Source of the DNA: Coprovicinus avistercoris
GTDB lineage: Bacteria; Actinomycetota; Coriobacteriia; Coriobacteriales; Atopobiaceae
Reading direction: 5' to 3'
DNA: 64,000 nt
Assembly (NCBI GenBank): GCA_018714895.1
Contig: DVMQ01000011.1
Coordinates: 55,468-119,467, forward strand
A model generated the notes under the pieces. The model saw nothing but the letters and a program-made list of their open reading frames with translations. It had not been told where the DNA came from and searched no databases. Numbering within the stretch: position 1 is the stretch's first letter; each line of letters starts with the position of its first letter. Made by a program: the position numbers and the translations under genes. Positions 7,830 to 16,505 of the stretch are shown here, one piece after another.

Positions 7830-8867
7830 TTAGTGATATAACGTTCCCGTATTAATAATAGGCTGTGCTTCTGACTCTCCGCAGAGCACTACCATAAGAT
7901 TGCTTGCCATAGACGCTTTGCGCTCATCGTCAAGCTCAATACGATTGCCCTTGGCCAACTCATCCACAGCCATCTCAACCATAGAAACCGCGCCTTCTAC
8001 GATCTTCTTGCGGGCGGCGATAATGGCCTCAGCTTGCTGACGGCGCAGCATCGCCTGGGCGATCTCAGGTGCATACGCAAGGTGGGTAAGGCGTGCATCA
8101 TCAATCGCAACACCTGCAGGAGCCAGGCGCTCCATCAGCTCTTTCTTCAGCGCCTCAGACACCTCTTCGATATTTGAGCGCAAAGTAATTGACGAGGACG
8201 ACTCAGATGAATCCTCTGCATGGTCATATGCATAGGCACTGGCAACATGGCGAAGAGCCGTTTCTGCCTGCGTTGCTACAAAGCGCTCGTAATTATCCAC
8301 ATCGAAGAGTGCGCGAGCGGTGTCTGCCACATGCCAGACTACGACGTTTGCAATCTCGATAGGATTGCCCATCTTGTCGTTGACTTTGAGGATGTCGCCG
8401 TTAAGGGTACGAGCACGAACGCTTATCTTTGTGGAAAGGTTCTTTGAGGCAGTTACTTTGAGCATTTGACGAGCAATGGAGGCTGCATTGCCCCCGCCCA
8501 TATCTTCTGCAGCAGCGTCTGCATCGGCGTTATTTGATCCCATGTTATTGCTATAAAAGGGATTTGCCCAGAAGAAGCCTTCATCGCGCACGGTTCCTTT
8601 GTATTCACCAAACAGAATGCATACACGAGCCTGTCCTGGTTGCAGGGTAAAGAAACCTGACAGAGGGATAAACCAGAGGCAGAACAGCACAATGCTTACG
8701 ACAAGAAGAACTATCCATATAGCAGGAATTGCCAGCCCTGCGTCATCATAGCTTGCCATCTGTACGATGCTTAACACAAACAGCGCGATTATCACAACAA
8801 GACCCAGAATCATAGCGATAAGCATGGGCCACCCAGACTTAGCGCGCAGCTCACGTTCCTTTGTCAT
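7830..8867 (-). CDS. SPFH/Band 7 domain membrane protein
   Basis: 345 residues: two adjacent hydrophobic segments near the N-terminus (about residues 14-37 and 45-70), then the SPFH domain (GFFTLQPGQARVCILFGEYKG onwards in two stretches) and a helical C-terminal part with QAEAIIAARKKIVEGAV, the alanine/glutamate-rich helix typical of flotillin/stomatin-like proteins. Such proteins oligomerise on the membrane and organise microdomains or protease access. The ATG at 8867 has GGAG upstream; an extension to 8960 lacks one. A small ribbon-helix-helix gene follows on the same strand. A perfect palindrome lies in its upstream region. Confidence 0.88.
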   Translation of the reverse strand: MTKERELRAKSGWPMLIAMILGLVVIIALFVLSIVQMASYDDAGLAIPAIWIVLLVVSIVLFCLWFIPLSGFFTLQPGQARVCILFGEYKGTVRDEGFFWANPFYSNNMGSNNADADAAAEDMGGGNAASIARQMLKVTASKNLSTKISVRARTLNGDILKVNDKMGNPIEIANVVVWHVADTARALFDVDNYERFVATQAETALRHVASAYAYDHAEDSSESSSSITLRSNIEEVSEALKKELMERLAPAGVAIDDARLTHLAYAPEIAQAMLRRQQAEAIIAARKKIVEGAVSMVEMAVDELAKGNRIELDDERKASMASNLMVVLCGESEAQPIINTGTLYH

Positions 8868-8971
8868 ACTATCTCCGTTTCTTCCCGCAACTCTAGCTCT
8901 TCTTAAGTGCGGATCGCTCGTAGGGCAAGGCACACTCACCCTGATTGCGATGGCTCGCAATCTAGTTTCAT

Positions 8972-8983
8972 TGTGATATCACA
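8972..8983. promoter_or_regulatory. Perfect palindrome TGTGATATCACA in a divergent promoter region
   Basis: This 12-base perfect palindrome lies in the 276-base gap between the divergent SPFH gene and the helical-repeat gene pair. It resembles CRP/FNR-family half-sites (TGTGA/TCACA) with no spacer. Whether it binds a regulator is unknown. Confidence 0.4.
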
Positions 8984-9143
8984 TCGATATGAAAACAGCT
9001 ATACCGTTCACCGACAAAATCTCAGTGCAACAAGAATGGCGGCAAATGGTATAGGAATTATTCAAAAGATGTGCCCGCTCGGCTTTTCGTCCTCAATGGA
9101 TATGCAGAGTCGCGTACCATGAAGATAGAAGTAAGGAGGGTTC

Positions 9144-10238
9144 TTGGCGTTTAATGCAACTATTGAAGACTTTCAGCGATTAGGTCTTCGACATCTCACC
9201 GAGACGCATACAACGGAGCTGCAAAGCAGCAACCGCTTCACCGAAGCACGCGCCTATGCAAATTTTGAACGCCGGTTTGACCGCGCTGGCGACACGCTCG
9301 CCCGCTCCGATTCCGATAGAGCGTTTCATCTCGTGGCACGTGCCACCGAAATCATTGATTATCGGCTGCCCTTTGTTGAAGAACAAAAGGCAAAGGAGCT
9401 TATCAAAGAAGCAAAGCAGCTGCTCACCGAAGCAAGCTCTCTGGACCCCCACTGCTTTGATGCACGCCGCATGTTGGCAGCTTCTAGCTGCCCTTCATTT
9501 GATGCATACCACCGTTACCTTATCGATCATGCATCAGAAGTCAAACAGGTTTGTGAGCAGAACGCGCGCTCGGTTGCCTTTTCAGAGAATGCCAGCGGAA
9601 AACTTGCACGCGACCTCGCTATGCGGCCTTATCTTCGCTGGCTTGCTGCTGAGGCCACTCAGGCACTCATCTGTGGCAGGTATCGCTGTTGCATTGAAAG
9701 TTCTTCTCGCCTCATTGAGGCAGACTCCGAACAGATTTCTGACGCTTATCGAACACTCGCCTTTGCTCTTGTCAAACTGGAAGATGCCGACGCGCTTAAC
9801 AAGCTCATTGAAGCTTCCGGCAAAACGATTGCTTCGGATCCTTGGCTCGCATTGGCGTCGCTTGCCATGTCCTACAAACTACATCACCTCGTACAGGCCT
9901 CTGAAATACTGGGTGTAATACTTACCACGTGGCCACATGCTGCCCAGGCACTTTCGATCCAACAAGATTTGCCTGAAGGAGTATTTGCGCGACCACGCCT
10001 CGAACCACTCAGTGAAGATGAATTGGTGGTCGCCATATCCGAAGCATCTGTGCTTTTGCAGGAAGGGCGCGATCGCGACGGCCGAGGCGCACTTGGATCG
10101 TGGGTCGCGCACGAACCCCAGGTTATCCAAGCTTTAGCACAAGAGAGCGACAGGGCAGCGTTTTCGATGCGAAGCAACCCATCAGACTCAGCAGATGCTC
10201 AAAGTTCATCCTTCGATGACAATAAGGACAATCGCTAA
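9144..10238 (+). CDS. Helical-repeat (TPR-like) protein, paralogue A
   Basis: A 364-residue soluble protein with no signal peptide or membrane segment, built from paired amphipathic helices such as AKQLLTEASSLDPHCFDARRM, split here by the DPHCFDARR turn, and later SRLIEAD and AFALVKLEDADAL. This suggests TPR-type repeats. It begins at TTG (9144), supported by AAGGAGGG just upstream. It ends in a stop that overlaps the next start (TAATG). Collinear matches with the next protein (LDPHCFDAR/LDKDCLDAR, YKLHHL/YKLNRL, WVAHEPQ/WATEQPS) show tandem duplication. The function is unknown, and a scaffold or adaptor role is only a guess. The last 25 residues are Ser/Asp-rich and disordered. Confidence 0.8.
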   Translation: MAFNATIEDFQRLGLRHLTETHTTELQSSNRFTEARAYANFERRFDRAGDTLARSDSDRAFHLVARATEIIDYRLPFVEEQKAKELIKEAKQLLTEASSLDPHCFDARRMLAASSCPSFDAYHRYLIDHASEVKQVCEQNARSVAFSENASGKLARDLAMRPYLRWLAAEATQALICGRYRCCIESSSRLIEADSEQISDAYRTLAFALVKLEDADALNKLIEASGKTIASDPWLALASLAMSYKLHHLVQASEILGVILTTWPHAAQALSIQQDLPEGVFARPRLEPLSEDELVVAISEASVLLQEGRDRDGRGALGSWVAHEPQVIQALAQESDRAAFSMRSNPSDSADAQSSSFDDNKDNR

Positions 10239-11191
10239 TGGATGCCTGGTTTGAACTAAAAGAGCGCTGCGCTCGAAGAGAGTCTCAGGCTCTCGGCGGA
10301 CTATCCCCTAACGCCTATCATGAGCTCGAGCAAGCGATTAACAACAATCCTACAGACTATGTAAAAACGAACGATGAGAAGGCTTTGCTCATCCTCGCGC
10401 GTGCGCTGGACCGCGTTATGCAAGAACGCAAAAATGACGACATGCTTGATGATGCCGCATTTGAACAAGAACATGAACGTCGGATGAAGCGTCTCGCTGG
10501 CGCCTGTGAGCAGGCGTTGGAACTTGATAAAGACTGTCTCGATGCACGAACAGTCCGAGCTATTGCACGCCATGCCAGCAGACCTGACGATCTTCTCTCT
10601 GCCCTCTTGCGTCTTGAGGATGAATATAAGCCCTTGTCCACCAGTGGGGTTGATCCTGCAAAAAGACGTGCAGAAAGTCGTCTGATGGATGCTGCAGCCA
10701 GAAGCTGTCTCGATACCGGTCGCATACAAATGACAATTACGCGCTGTCAAACACTAATTGAACACAATTCGACCGATGAGATTGGGGCGCATCTTACGCT
10801 TTCTCTTGCCTATGCTCGCATGGAAAATGAAGACGCGCTTGACGCACTTGATGCTCAATTTAAGCGCGAAGGCAACACCTGGATGAACCTTTCACGCACA
10901 CTTTTGCTCTATAAACTCAACCGATTAAACGCTGCTCGCCGAGCGCTATCAGAATTTGATCGAAGCTGCGAAGGTGCAGCTTATGCCCTCTTAAGGCCGA
11001 CATTTGTTGATTGCTATCTGCCCGACAGGCCTCGCTTTAAAGCGAAGTCATTTCAGGAGGCTTTACTCGCAATGCACGAAGCCGATCCGGCTGTTTCTGA
11101 CACACCGGATTTTGTTGGTTGGGCAACCGAACAGCCGTCTATCCTGACGAGCGCTCAACAGTTTGCTCACAAAAATGGCCTAGAATGGTAA
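10238..11191 (+). CDS. Helical-repeat (TPR-like) protein, paralogue B
   Basis: 317 residues, translationally coupled to paralogue A through a TAATG overlap. It contains ALELDKDCLDARTVRAIA and LAYARMENEDALDAL helix pairs that align with the same places in paralogue A. The N-terminus is shorter and carries an acidic/basic helix (QERKNDDMLDDAAFEQEHERR). It has no membrane segment or catalytic motif. The two proteins probably form a hetero-oligomer or act on the same partner. What they bind cannot be said. The gene is followed by the promoter of tRNA-Glu. Confidence 0.8.
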   Translation: MDAWFELKERCARRESQALGGLSPNAYHELEQAINNNPTDYVKTNDEKALLILARALDRVMQERKNDDMLDDAAFEQEHERRMKRLAGACEQALELDKDCLDARTVRAIARHASRPDDLLSALLRLEDEYKPLSTSGVDPAKRRAESRLMDAAARSCLDTGRIQMTITRCQTLIEHNSTDEIGAHLTLSLAYARMENEDALDALDAQFKREGNTWMNLSRTLLLYKLNRLNAARRALSEFDRSCEGAAYALLRPTFVDCYLPDRPRFKAKSFQEALLAMHEADPAVSDTPDFVGWATEQPSILTSAQQFAHKNGLEW

Positions 11192-11238
11192 TTTCTGTCG
11201 GGTCTTCGGTGGCAATATCTCAAACAGCTGCTATACTC

Positions 11239-11267
11239 TTGACGCGGTTCGTGTTGCACAGTATGTT
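11239..11267 (+). promoter_or_regulatory. Promoter of tRNA-Glu
   Basis: TTGACG (11239-11244) and TATGTT (11262-11267) are spaced by 17 bases and lie about 30 bases before the mature tRNA 5' end. Confidence 0.7.
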
Positions 11268-11297
11268 TTCTACGCACATTGTGCTCACACCATCTTT

Positions 11298-11372
11298 GTC
11301 CCCATCGTCTAGCGGTTAGGACATCGCCCTTTCAAGGCGGCGACACGGGTTCGAGTCCCGTTGGGGGCACCA
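11298..11372 (+). tRNA. tRNA-Glu (TTC)
   Basis: 75 bases including encoded CCA. Acceptor GTCCCCA pairs with TGGGGGC, the T loop is GGTTCGAGTCC, and the anticodon loop CTTTCAA has TTC at 11331-11333. It has its own promoter and terminator. Confidence 0.97.
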
Positions 11373-11383
11373 TTGCATGCAGG

Positions 11384-11415
11384 CGGGTCGAGTCTTTGTA
11401 CTCGACCCGTTTTTT
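11384..11415 (+). terminator. Intrinsic terminator of tRNA-Glu
   Basis: A perfect 10-bp stem (11384-11393 with 11400-11409), a 6-base loop and six T residues, just after the tRNA. Confidence 0.93.
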
Positions 11416-11422
11416 CTTTTCG

Positions 11423-12472
11423 TTATGAGTCTAAAGCCGTCTGAATTGCTCCAGCAATCCCTTCAGCCGTAAGACCTGCACGCGCAAGCAAACAATCCCT
11501 ATCGTCGGCTTCAAAAATATCGTCAGGAGCACCCAGAGAAAGCAGCCGAGGAATTGCGCTATCGGCTTTTGTAGCCCTCACGAGATGCTCTGCAACAACA
11601 CTGCCCAAACCACCGACACTGCGATGTTCTTCAACCGTTACGACTAAACGCGATCCGGCAAGTGTCTGAACTATTGCTTCATCAAAAGGAACAACCCATG
11701 GGACTTCTATCACTCTACAGGACACACCTCGCGCCTGCAGCTCCTCAGCTGCAGCCAACGCTTCAAGTGCAATACTCCCGGTAGCAAGAATGGCAACACC
11801 TTGAGGGCTGTCCTGAGCAGGCATGCTGTTCGACGTCGCCCCTACGTGCAGCTCGTGTGCTTTGCCGCGCACAAGACCGTCACATGATGGCTGTATAAGC
11901 GCTCCTGCGTGCGCTGTAGGCATACGTATGTAACAAGGACGTGGATGCAGACCAAGATCAATCAGACAGCACCAAAGCTCGGCATTATCAGCCGGACAAA
12001 CCACATCAACATCTGGAACAGCTCGCATACACGCCACATCATCAAGCGCCATATGGCTTGCACCTAAAATACCCGATGCGTATCCCGGCCCCAGACCAAC
12101 AAGCACTAAGGGAGCCTTCATGATTCCCATCGCTACACGCACCTGGTCCATTGCTCGAGCAGCGAGAAAGCACGCGTATGCTGGAGCAATTACATGAAGT
12201 CCCTCCAGCGCCATAGCAGCGCCCATCCCCACCTGGCTCTGCTCAGCAATACCACACTGAACGACCATCTCAGGGTGTGCTTGCCTCACGGGGTCCAGCG
12301 ATAATCTGCGTCCATAGTCTGAGACAACAATACTCAAGAGCTCATCATGATCTGCGAGGTATGACATTGCAGCGCCAAACACCTCTTTGGGATCCATACG
12401 CGCCAAACGCTGTGCAAGCTCAGCATCACATGTTGCACCCGAACAAAGGAGCGCCTCATTGTGCTTACTCAT
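11423..12472 (-). CDS. Transketolase, C-terminal subunit
   Basis: 349 residues containing the pyrimidine-binding and C-terminal domains of a split transketolase. Seen are the ThDP-activating region CGIAEQSQVGMGAAMALEG (Glu in IAEQ), the GPGYASGILGASHMALDD loop and the C-terminal ATGSIALEALAAAEEL domain. Split transketolases work as heterotetramers with the N-terminal subunit and move two-carbon units in the pentose pathway or in related ThDP reactions. The ATG at 12472 follows AAGGAGG and overlaps the end of the partner gene by 8 bases, so the two are made together. Its partner is fused to a transcription factor. A specialised substrate, different from classical TktA, is possible. Confidence 0.9.
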   Translation of the reverse strand: MSKHNEALLCSGATCDAELAQRLARMDPKEVFGAAMSYLADHDELLSIVVSDYGRRLSLDPVRQAHPEMVVQCGIAEQSQVGMGAAMALEGLHVIAPAYACFLAARAMDQVRVAMGIMKAPLVLVGLGPGYASGILGASHMALDDVACMRAVPDVDVVCPADNAELWCCLIDLGLHPRPCYIRMPTAHAGALIQPSCDGLVRGKAHELHVGATSNSMPAQDSPQGVAILATGSIALEALAAAEELQARGVSCRVIEVPWVVPFDEAIVQTLAGSRLVVTVEEHRSVGGLGSVVAEHLVRATKADSAIPRLLSLGAPDDIFEADDRDCLLARAGLTAEGIAGAIQTALDS

Positions 12473-14336
12473 GGAGAATCGCCTCCTTACGTGCATCAAA
12501 CTCCATGGCAACACGCATACGCTCTTCCTCAGTCATGAGGTTGTCGTGCCATTCCACGCGATCTTCCATAAATGACAAGCCTTTGCCCTTAACGGTATGA
12601 GCCAACACAACACGTGGTGCCGTATGGGCGGGAGAGAAAGGTGTTGGGATAAGAGCGTCACGCAGAGCAATTACATCATGCCCATCCACCTCAATAACAT
12701 CCCATCCAAATGAAGCAAATGTCTTTGCAAGCGAGGAAGTGCCATCAGGGGTAGGTCCCAAAATGTCCGCTGTTGGACCATCAAGCTGCAGTCCGTTTAC
12801 ATCCACAATGAAGGTAAGCTCACCCAAGCGATTGTGCCCTGCAAATGCCACAGACTCCCAAACTGAGCCTTCATTACACTCACCGTCGCCCAGGATACAG
12901 AAAACACGGCCGGTACGACAGAAACGACGATTTGCCATGACAAGACCACAGGCATGAGCTGGTCCTAAACCAAGACTTCCACCAGAAAGCTCTATACCCC
13001 GGCAGAGATCACGCCGTGGATGCTTGAACAACACTGCCTCAGATCCATATAAACCTCGAGACATATCTTCTTCCGAAACATATCCCGCTTGCTCAAGGGC
13101 TGGATACAAAGCCAGTGCTGCATGCGCTTTTGAAAGTACCAGTCGGTCGCGATTATCCCAAGGAGTGCCATCTTTGCCGGTATGCATCACTTCGTTGAGC
13201 AGTACCGCAAAAATCTCTGCTGCAGAAAGACTTCCGCCGAGGTGGTAGGGATGCGCTGGATCGTCCAGTGCGAATCCAACAGCTTTCCTGCGGATATCTA
13301 ACGCACGCAATTCCAATTCACGGCGAGACAAACGTCCTGTTTTCGACTCAGGAATATCTTGATGATTGATAGTCACGTCCGTGGAAACAAGCGCTGCTCC
13401 AAGTCTGCAATCCTGCACAGAACTTCCCAGAATAGAGAGGTTATCGCGCAACCACGTAAGGCTCCACTCTATAGGTGTTCCATCTTCGAGGCTAATGAGC
13501 TGCTCGAGTACGAGCATGGGAGCATGTGCATCGCATCGTAAATATGCAGCATGCTCTTTACCTGCCGCCCGCGCAGTGTAGCGCATACACGAATCGGCAA
13601 TATGCTTTCCTGAACACCGCTCAACAGCATCAAAGGCCGACTCATGGAGGAAATCGGCATTCTCAATATCGGGACATGCGTCCATGCTGAGCCAGCTCTC
13701 CTGGCATACAACACTTTCCCCGCCCACATCGCGCACACGCCGTAAAAAGAGCGCAGGTGAGCCTGGCGCTATGTCCAACTCGCGCGCTACAGCCTCTGAG
13801 GCAGGCAACACTCTTTCGTCCAAAACATGGGTGACAAACTCTTTGCCCTGTTCATGCAAGGATGCTGCAAATGAGAGCAGCCGACGTCCCGAGGTATGCC
13901 ATATGCCGGGATCAGACACAAAGGTGCCTTTACCGCGCTCTTGCACCAGCATTCCCTCATCTACCAGTATGCTTATCGCGCGCCTAACGGTACCGCGTGC
14001 CAAACCAAAGCGTTGAGAGAGCTCATGCTCAGAAGGGATGCGCATACCCGCTTCCCACATATGAGAGCGAATCCTCTCTTGCAGCACCTCTGCAAGCTGT
14101 TCATGCAAAGGCCTGCCAGAGGATCTATCGAGTGCCACCTCTTGCTCATCAGCAGTATCGAACGAAGTGTTGGATGTTCTATGAGCGGCACCACTTTTCC
14201 GATGCGGAAAGACAGTGTTGCCACGAGACGAGCTCGTGCCGCCAAATCCCATCCAAATGCTTGTATCAATATCAGACGCTGGAATCATATGCTCACGAAA
14301 CGTAGCAGAACTGCCCTGTTCGTTGCAATCGGTCAT
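12465..14336 (-). CDS. GntR/UTRA transcription regulator fused to transketolase N-terminal subunit
   Basis: A 623-residue chimera in one open frame. Residues 1-70 are low-complexity. Residues 75-142 are a GntR winged helix (PSEHELSQRFGLARGTVRRA). Residues about 150-305 match the UTRA ligand domain of HutC-type regulators (LDIAPGSPALFLRRVR, VCQESWL). Residues about 335-623 are the ThDP-binding half of transketolase, with GDG at 483-485 and the matching Asn514 (VDVNG), the standard GDG-X(25-30)-N motif. The start at 14336 has GGGAGGGG upstream. The protein should bind DNA and, with the C-terminal subunit, catalyse ketol transfer, so enzyme and regulator would be one molecule. Two palindromes in its promoter region are candidate self-operators. 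A sequencing error is unlikely because both halves are intact and in frame. Confidence 0.9.
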   Translation of the reverse strand: MTDCNEQGSSATFREHMIPASDIDTSIWMGFGGTSSSRGNTVFPHRKSGAAHRTSNTSFDTADEQEVALDRSSGRPLHEQLAEVLQERIRSHMWEAGMRIPSEHELSQRFGLARGTVRRAISILVDEGMLVQERGKGTFVSDPGIWHTSGRRLLSFAASLHEQGKEFVTHVLDERVLPASEAVARELDIAPGSPALFLRRVRDVGGESVVCQESWLSMDACPDIENADFLHESAFDAVERCSGKHIADSCMRYTARAAGKEHAAYLRCDAHAPMLVLEQLISLEDGTPIEWSLTWLRDNLSILGSSVQDCRLGAALVSTDVTINHQDIPESKTGRLSRRELELRALDIRRKAVGFALDDPAHPYHLGGSLSAAEIFAVLLNEVMHTGKDGTPWDNRDRLVLSKAHAALALYPALEQAGYVSEEDMSRGLYGSEAVLFKHPRRDLCRGIELSGGSLGLGPAHACGLVMANRRFCRTGRVFCILGDGECNEGSVWESVAFAGHNRLGELTFIVDVNGLQLDGPTADILGPTPDGTSSLAKTFASFGWDVIEVDGHDVIALRDALIPTPFSPAHTAPRVVLAHTVKGKGLSFMEDRVEWHDNLMTEEERMRVAMEFDARKEAILHE

Positions 14337-14450
14337 GTCCCCTCCCTGTTGGACCGCAACTACAAGCCAGAGGCCTGCATGAAATGCCCCTCGGAAACAC
14401 AACCGTAAGGGCATGTAGGATCATTCGGTCATAGTAGGTACAGGACAACC

Positions 14451-14491
14451 AGTATACAAGTTGTACATGCACAGTTTATAGACAACTATAA
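14451..14491 (-). promoter_or_regulatory. Promoter region of the GntR-transketolase gene with two palindromes
   Basis: TACAA-G-TTGTA (14455-14465) and TTATAG-ACAA-CTATAA (14476-14491) are perfect inverted repeats. A minus-strand -10-like TATACT (14451-14456) overlaps the first. HutC-type GntR proteins generally bind short palindromes of GT-N-TA-N-AC character, so both are candidate operators for the fused regulator. No good -35 box was found. Confidence 0.55.
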
Positions 14492-14557
14492 GGACAACAA
14501 CTCATCACATTTGAAAGGGAGAAACGCCATCCTCGAAGCTTCAAACTGTCGAAGGTT

Positions 14558-14643
14558 TGGTAGGGGCGGTGGGACTCGAACCCACAAGCCTAAACGGCCA
14601 AGGATTTTAAATCCCCTGCGTCTGCCAATTCCGCCACGCCCCC
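14558..14643 (-). tRNA. tRNA-Leu (TAA)
   Basis: 86 bases with encoded CCA and a long variable arm, as expected for a class II tRNA. The acceptor GGGGGCG pairs with CGCCCCT, the T loop is GGTTCGAGTCC, and the anticodon loop contains TTTAAAA with TAA. A TACAAT -10-like box lies just upstream on the minus strand (14661-14666); no clear -35. Confidence 0.95.
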
Positions 14644-14728
14644 ACGAACAGGGTGCAACTATTGTACTAGCTTATTCGAATCGTCGCACACCAACAACAC
14701 GCATTACTATAGCAAGTTATTGCGCAAT

Positions 14729-15808
14729 TTAGGACAGACATGTTAATTGGGGAAGCCAGTTCACCGGAGAAACACCTTCGGCATCCCCTGCAGCTGCTGC
14801 AGCCACAGCTGAAAGACCAAACAGAAGGTCGCTTTCACTCACCGTAAGCCTGTCAAAACCCGTCGTGCGCATAAGCTCTCGAATGGACACGGCGCCAGCA
14901 AGAATAACCGGAGCACGTTTGGCTTGCAACCCAATAATATGGCGACGCTCTTCTACATTCAGCTGAGCAAGCATGTCAATCAGTCCATCCACTTGTTGAG
15001 CTGTGAGCTCATGAAGGTGGACAAAAGAAGAATCATAAGGATCAAGGGCTGCATCGATGGCCACCAACGAAGTAACCGTGCCGCCAACCGCTACCAAACG
15101 CGTGGGACGAGCAACGCCACAGGACGGGTTATCACCACGATAATCCGCAAGAGCAGCTGTTCCATCCTGTGAGCTGCGCGGAGAGCCATCTTCATGCCAT
15201 GGAATATCCGCTTCGAAACGCGCATCGCAAAAAGAGCGTGCATCTGCAAGCATTGCTTCTGTTGCGGGTCCATCTCCCGGCAAACACTGCTCGGTAACAC
15301 GTCTGCATCCAACATCGGACGAACGCACAAATTCCAGGTTCAGATTATCTGGCACGCCTTTCGCAGAGACAGCAAGCGATCCTACCGCAAGTTCAGTGGA
15401 TCCTCCGCCATTGTCTGCAACGACAATGCGCTGCCCTGGAAAATCGCGTGCAACACCTAAAAAGGTGAGCGAGCCCTCAACTCTACCTGGTATTACCTCG
15501 GGATGAAGTCCGCGATTCTCAAGCTCACAGATCAGATCATTGGAGTTGGATGCATCGCGAGCAGCACTGGTGAGCGTACAGCATGCCTGTGTGGCACCTG
15601 CGCCTTTTGCCGCAGAAAGATAATCATCAATGGTAGCCACAACGCGCTCACATGCCGCCTGAGAAAGCTTGCCCGAGCTTGCAAGCCCTTCTCCCAAATC
15701 ACAAATACGCGACTGTTTGGCACATCGAAGCACCTTTCCGTTTTCCACATCTGCCACAGCAAGACGAACAGAAACGGTGCCAATATCAATTGAAGCTACA
15801 CGAATCAT
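14729..15808 (-). CDS. Ppx/GppA family phosphatase
   Basis: 359 residues of the ASKHA-fold exopolyphosphatase/guanosine pentaphosphatase family. Phosphate-binding loop 1 is SIDIGTVSVRLAVAD (residues 6-20) and loop 2 is VVADNGGGSTELAVG (about 128-142). The catalytic acid would be the Glu in GRVEGSLTFLG. The length fits the short actinobacterial form lacking the C-terminal HD domain. The start at 15808 follows GGGGAG, and the gene begins 10 bases after divIC, as in other actinobacteria where ppx ends the mfd-mazG-eno-divIC string. Substrate (polyP or pppGpp) cannot be decided from sequence. Confidence 0.9.
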   Translation of the reverse strand: MIRVASIDIGTVSVRLAVADVENGKVLRCAKQSRICDLGEGLASSGKLSQAACERVVATIDDYLSAAKGAGATQACCTLTSAARDASNSNDLICELENRGLHPEVIPGRVEGSLTFLGVARDFPGQRIVVADNGGGSTELAVGSLAVSAKGVPDNLNLEFVRSSDVGCRRVTEQCLPGDGPATEAMLADARSFCDARFEADIPWHEDGSPRSSQDGTAALADYRGDNPSCGVARPTRLVAVGGTVTSLVAIDAALDPYDSSFVHLHELTAQQVDGLIDMLAQLNVEERRHIIGLQAKRAPVILAGAVSIRELMRTTGFDRLTVSESDLLFGLSAVAAAAAGDAEGVSPVNWLPQLTCLS

Positions 15809-15818
15809 ACAAGCTCCC

Positions 15819-16379
15819 CTACGACACGCTTACAGACGTCTTGTCAAAACCAAACAACACGTCTAACACCGATATGTACCAAGGGTTGTTGCTTTCCCCA
15901 GAAGCATCCGAGGTGTCGCCAGTCTCGCCATCTGAGGTTTCAGATTCGTCCAGGCCTTCAACGGTTACAGCCGTCTCACCTTCGGAAACATACCCACGCT
16001 TACGCGCTTCATCTTCGATACCCTCGCGCGATTGCAGACGATTGACCTCGCTTTTGAGCTCTTCATTATCCTCGTTGAGTTCAGCAAGCTCAGCAGAATA
16101 AATCTGACCCACACGCCAAGACACATAGTATTCGCGAACCGGGCCATACAAAAACAACAGCAACACTGCTATTGCTGCAACAACAATCAGACCGATTCTT
16201 CCCGCTTTACTGCTTGGAGGCTCGGGCAGACGGTCACGCAGGGTCGAGAAAAACCCATTCAGCTTTGATTGAGGGGTATTCCTTCGGGACGACACACGAT
16301 CATTGGTACGCGCTCGCCCAGCCCTATTTGTTCCGTAACGCGATAAACGTTGTTGTCGCGCGCTGCTGTATTCACCCAT
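15819..16379 (-). CDS. Septum formation initiator (FtsB/DivIC family)
   Basis: 186 residues: a basic disordered N-terminus, one membrane helix (GLIVVAAIAVLLLFLYGP, about residues 62-79), a coiled coil (AELAELNEDNEELKSEVNRL), then the short EDEARKRGYVSEGE motif typical of FtsB/DivIC. It acts in the divisome with the FtsL/FtsQ homologues. The acidic Ser/Glu-rich C-terminal tail is an extension ending in a hydrophobic segment. The start is uncertain: I took the first ATG (16379); an in-frame TTG at 16412 has an SD-like AGAGGAG about 15 bases ahead. It is followed closely by ppx. Confidence 0.85.
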   Translation of the reverse strand: MGEYSSARQQRLSRYGTNRAGRARTNDRVSSRRNTPQSKLNGFFSTLRDRLPEPPSSKAGRIGLIVVAAIAVLLLFLYGPVREYYVSWRVGQIYSAELAELNEDNEELKSEVNRLQSREGIEDEARKRGYVSEGETAVTVEGLDESETSDGETGDTSDASGESNNPWYISVLDVLFGFDKTSVSVS

Positions 16380-16505
16380 ATGAGTTCGATTCTGCTTCGT
16401 TTTCGGGATCAAATCGTTTTCGGAGCAACTCCTCTTGGGAGCTGCTCCACTTATTTCGTAGCGACCTTATCTCTATAGGTTATAGCAGAGCAGTCAGAAA
16501 ACGTG

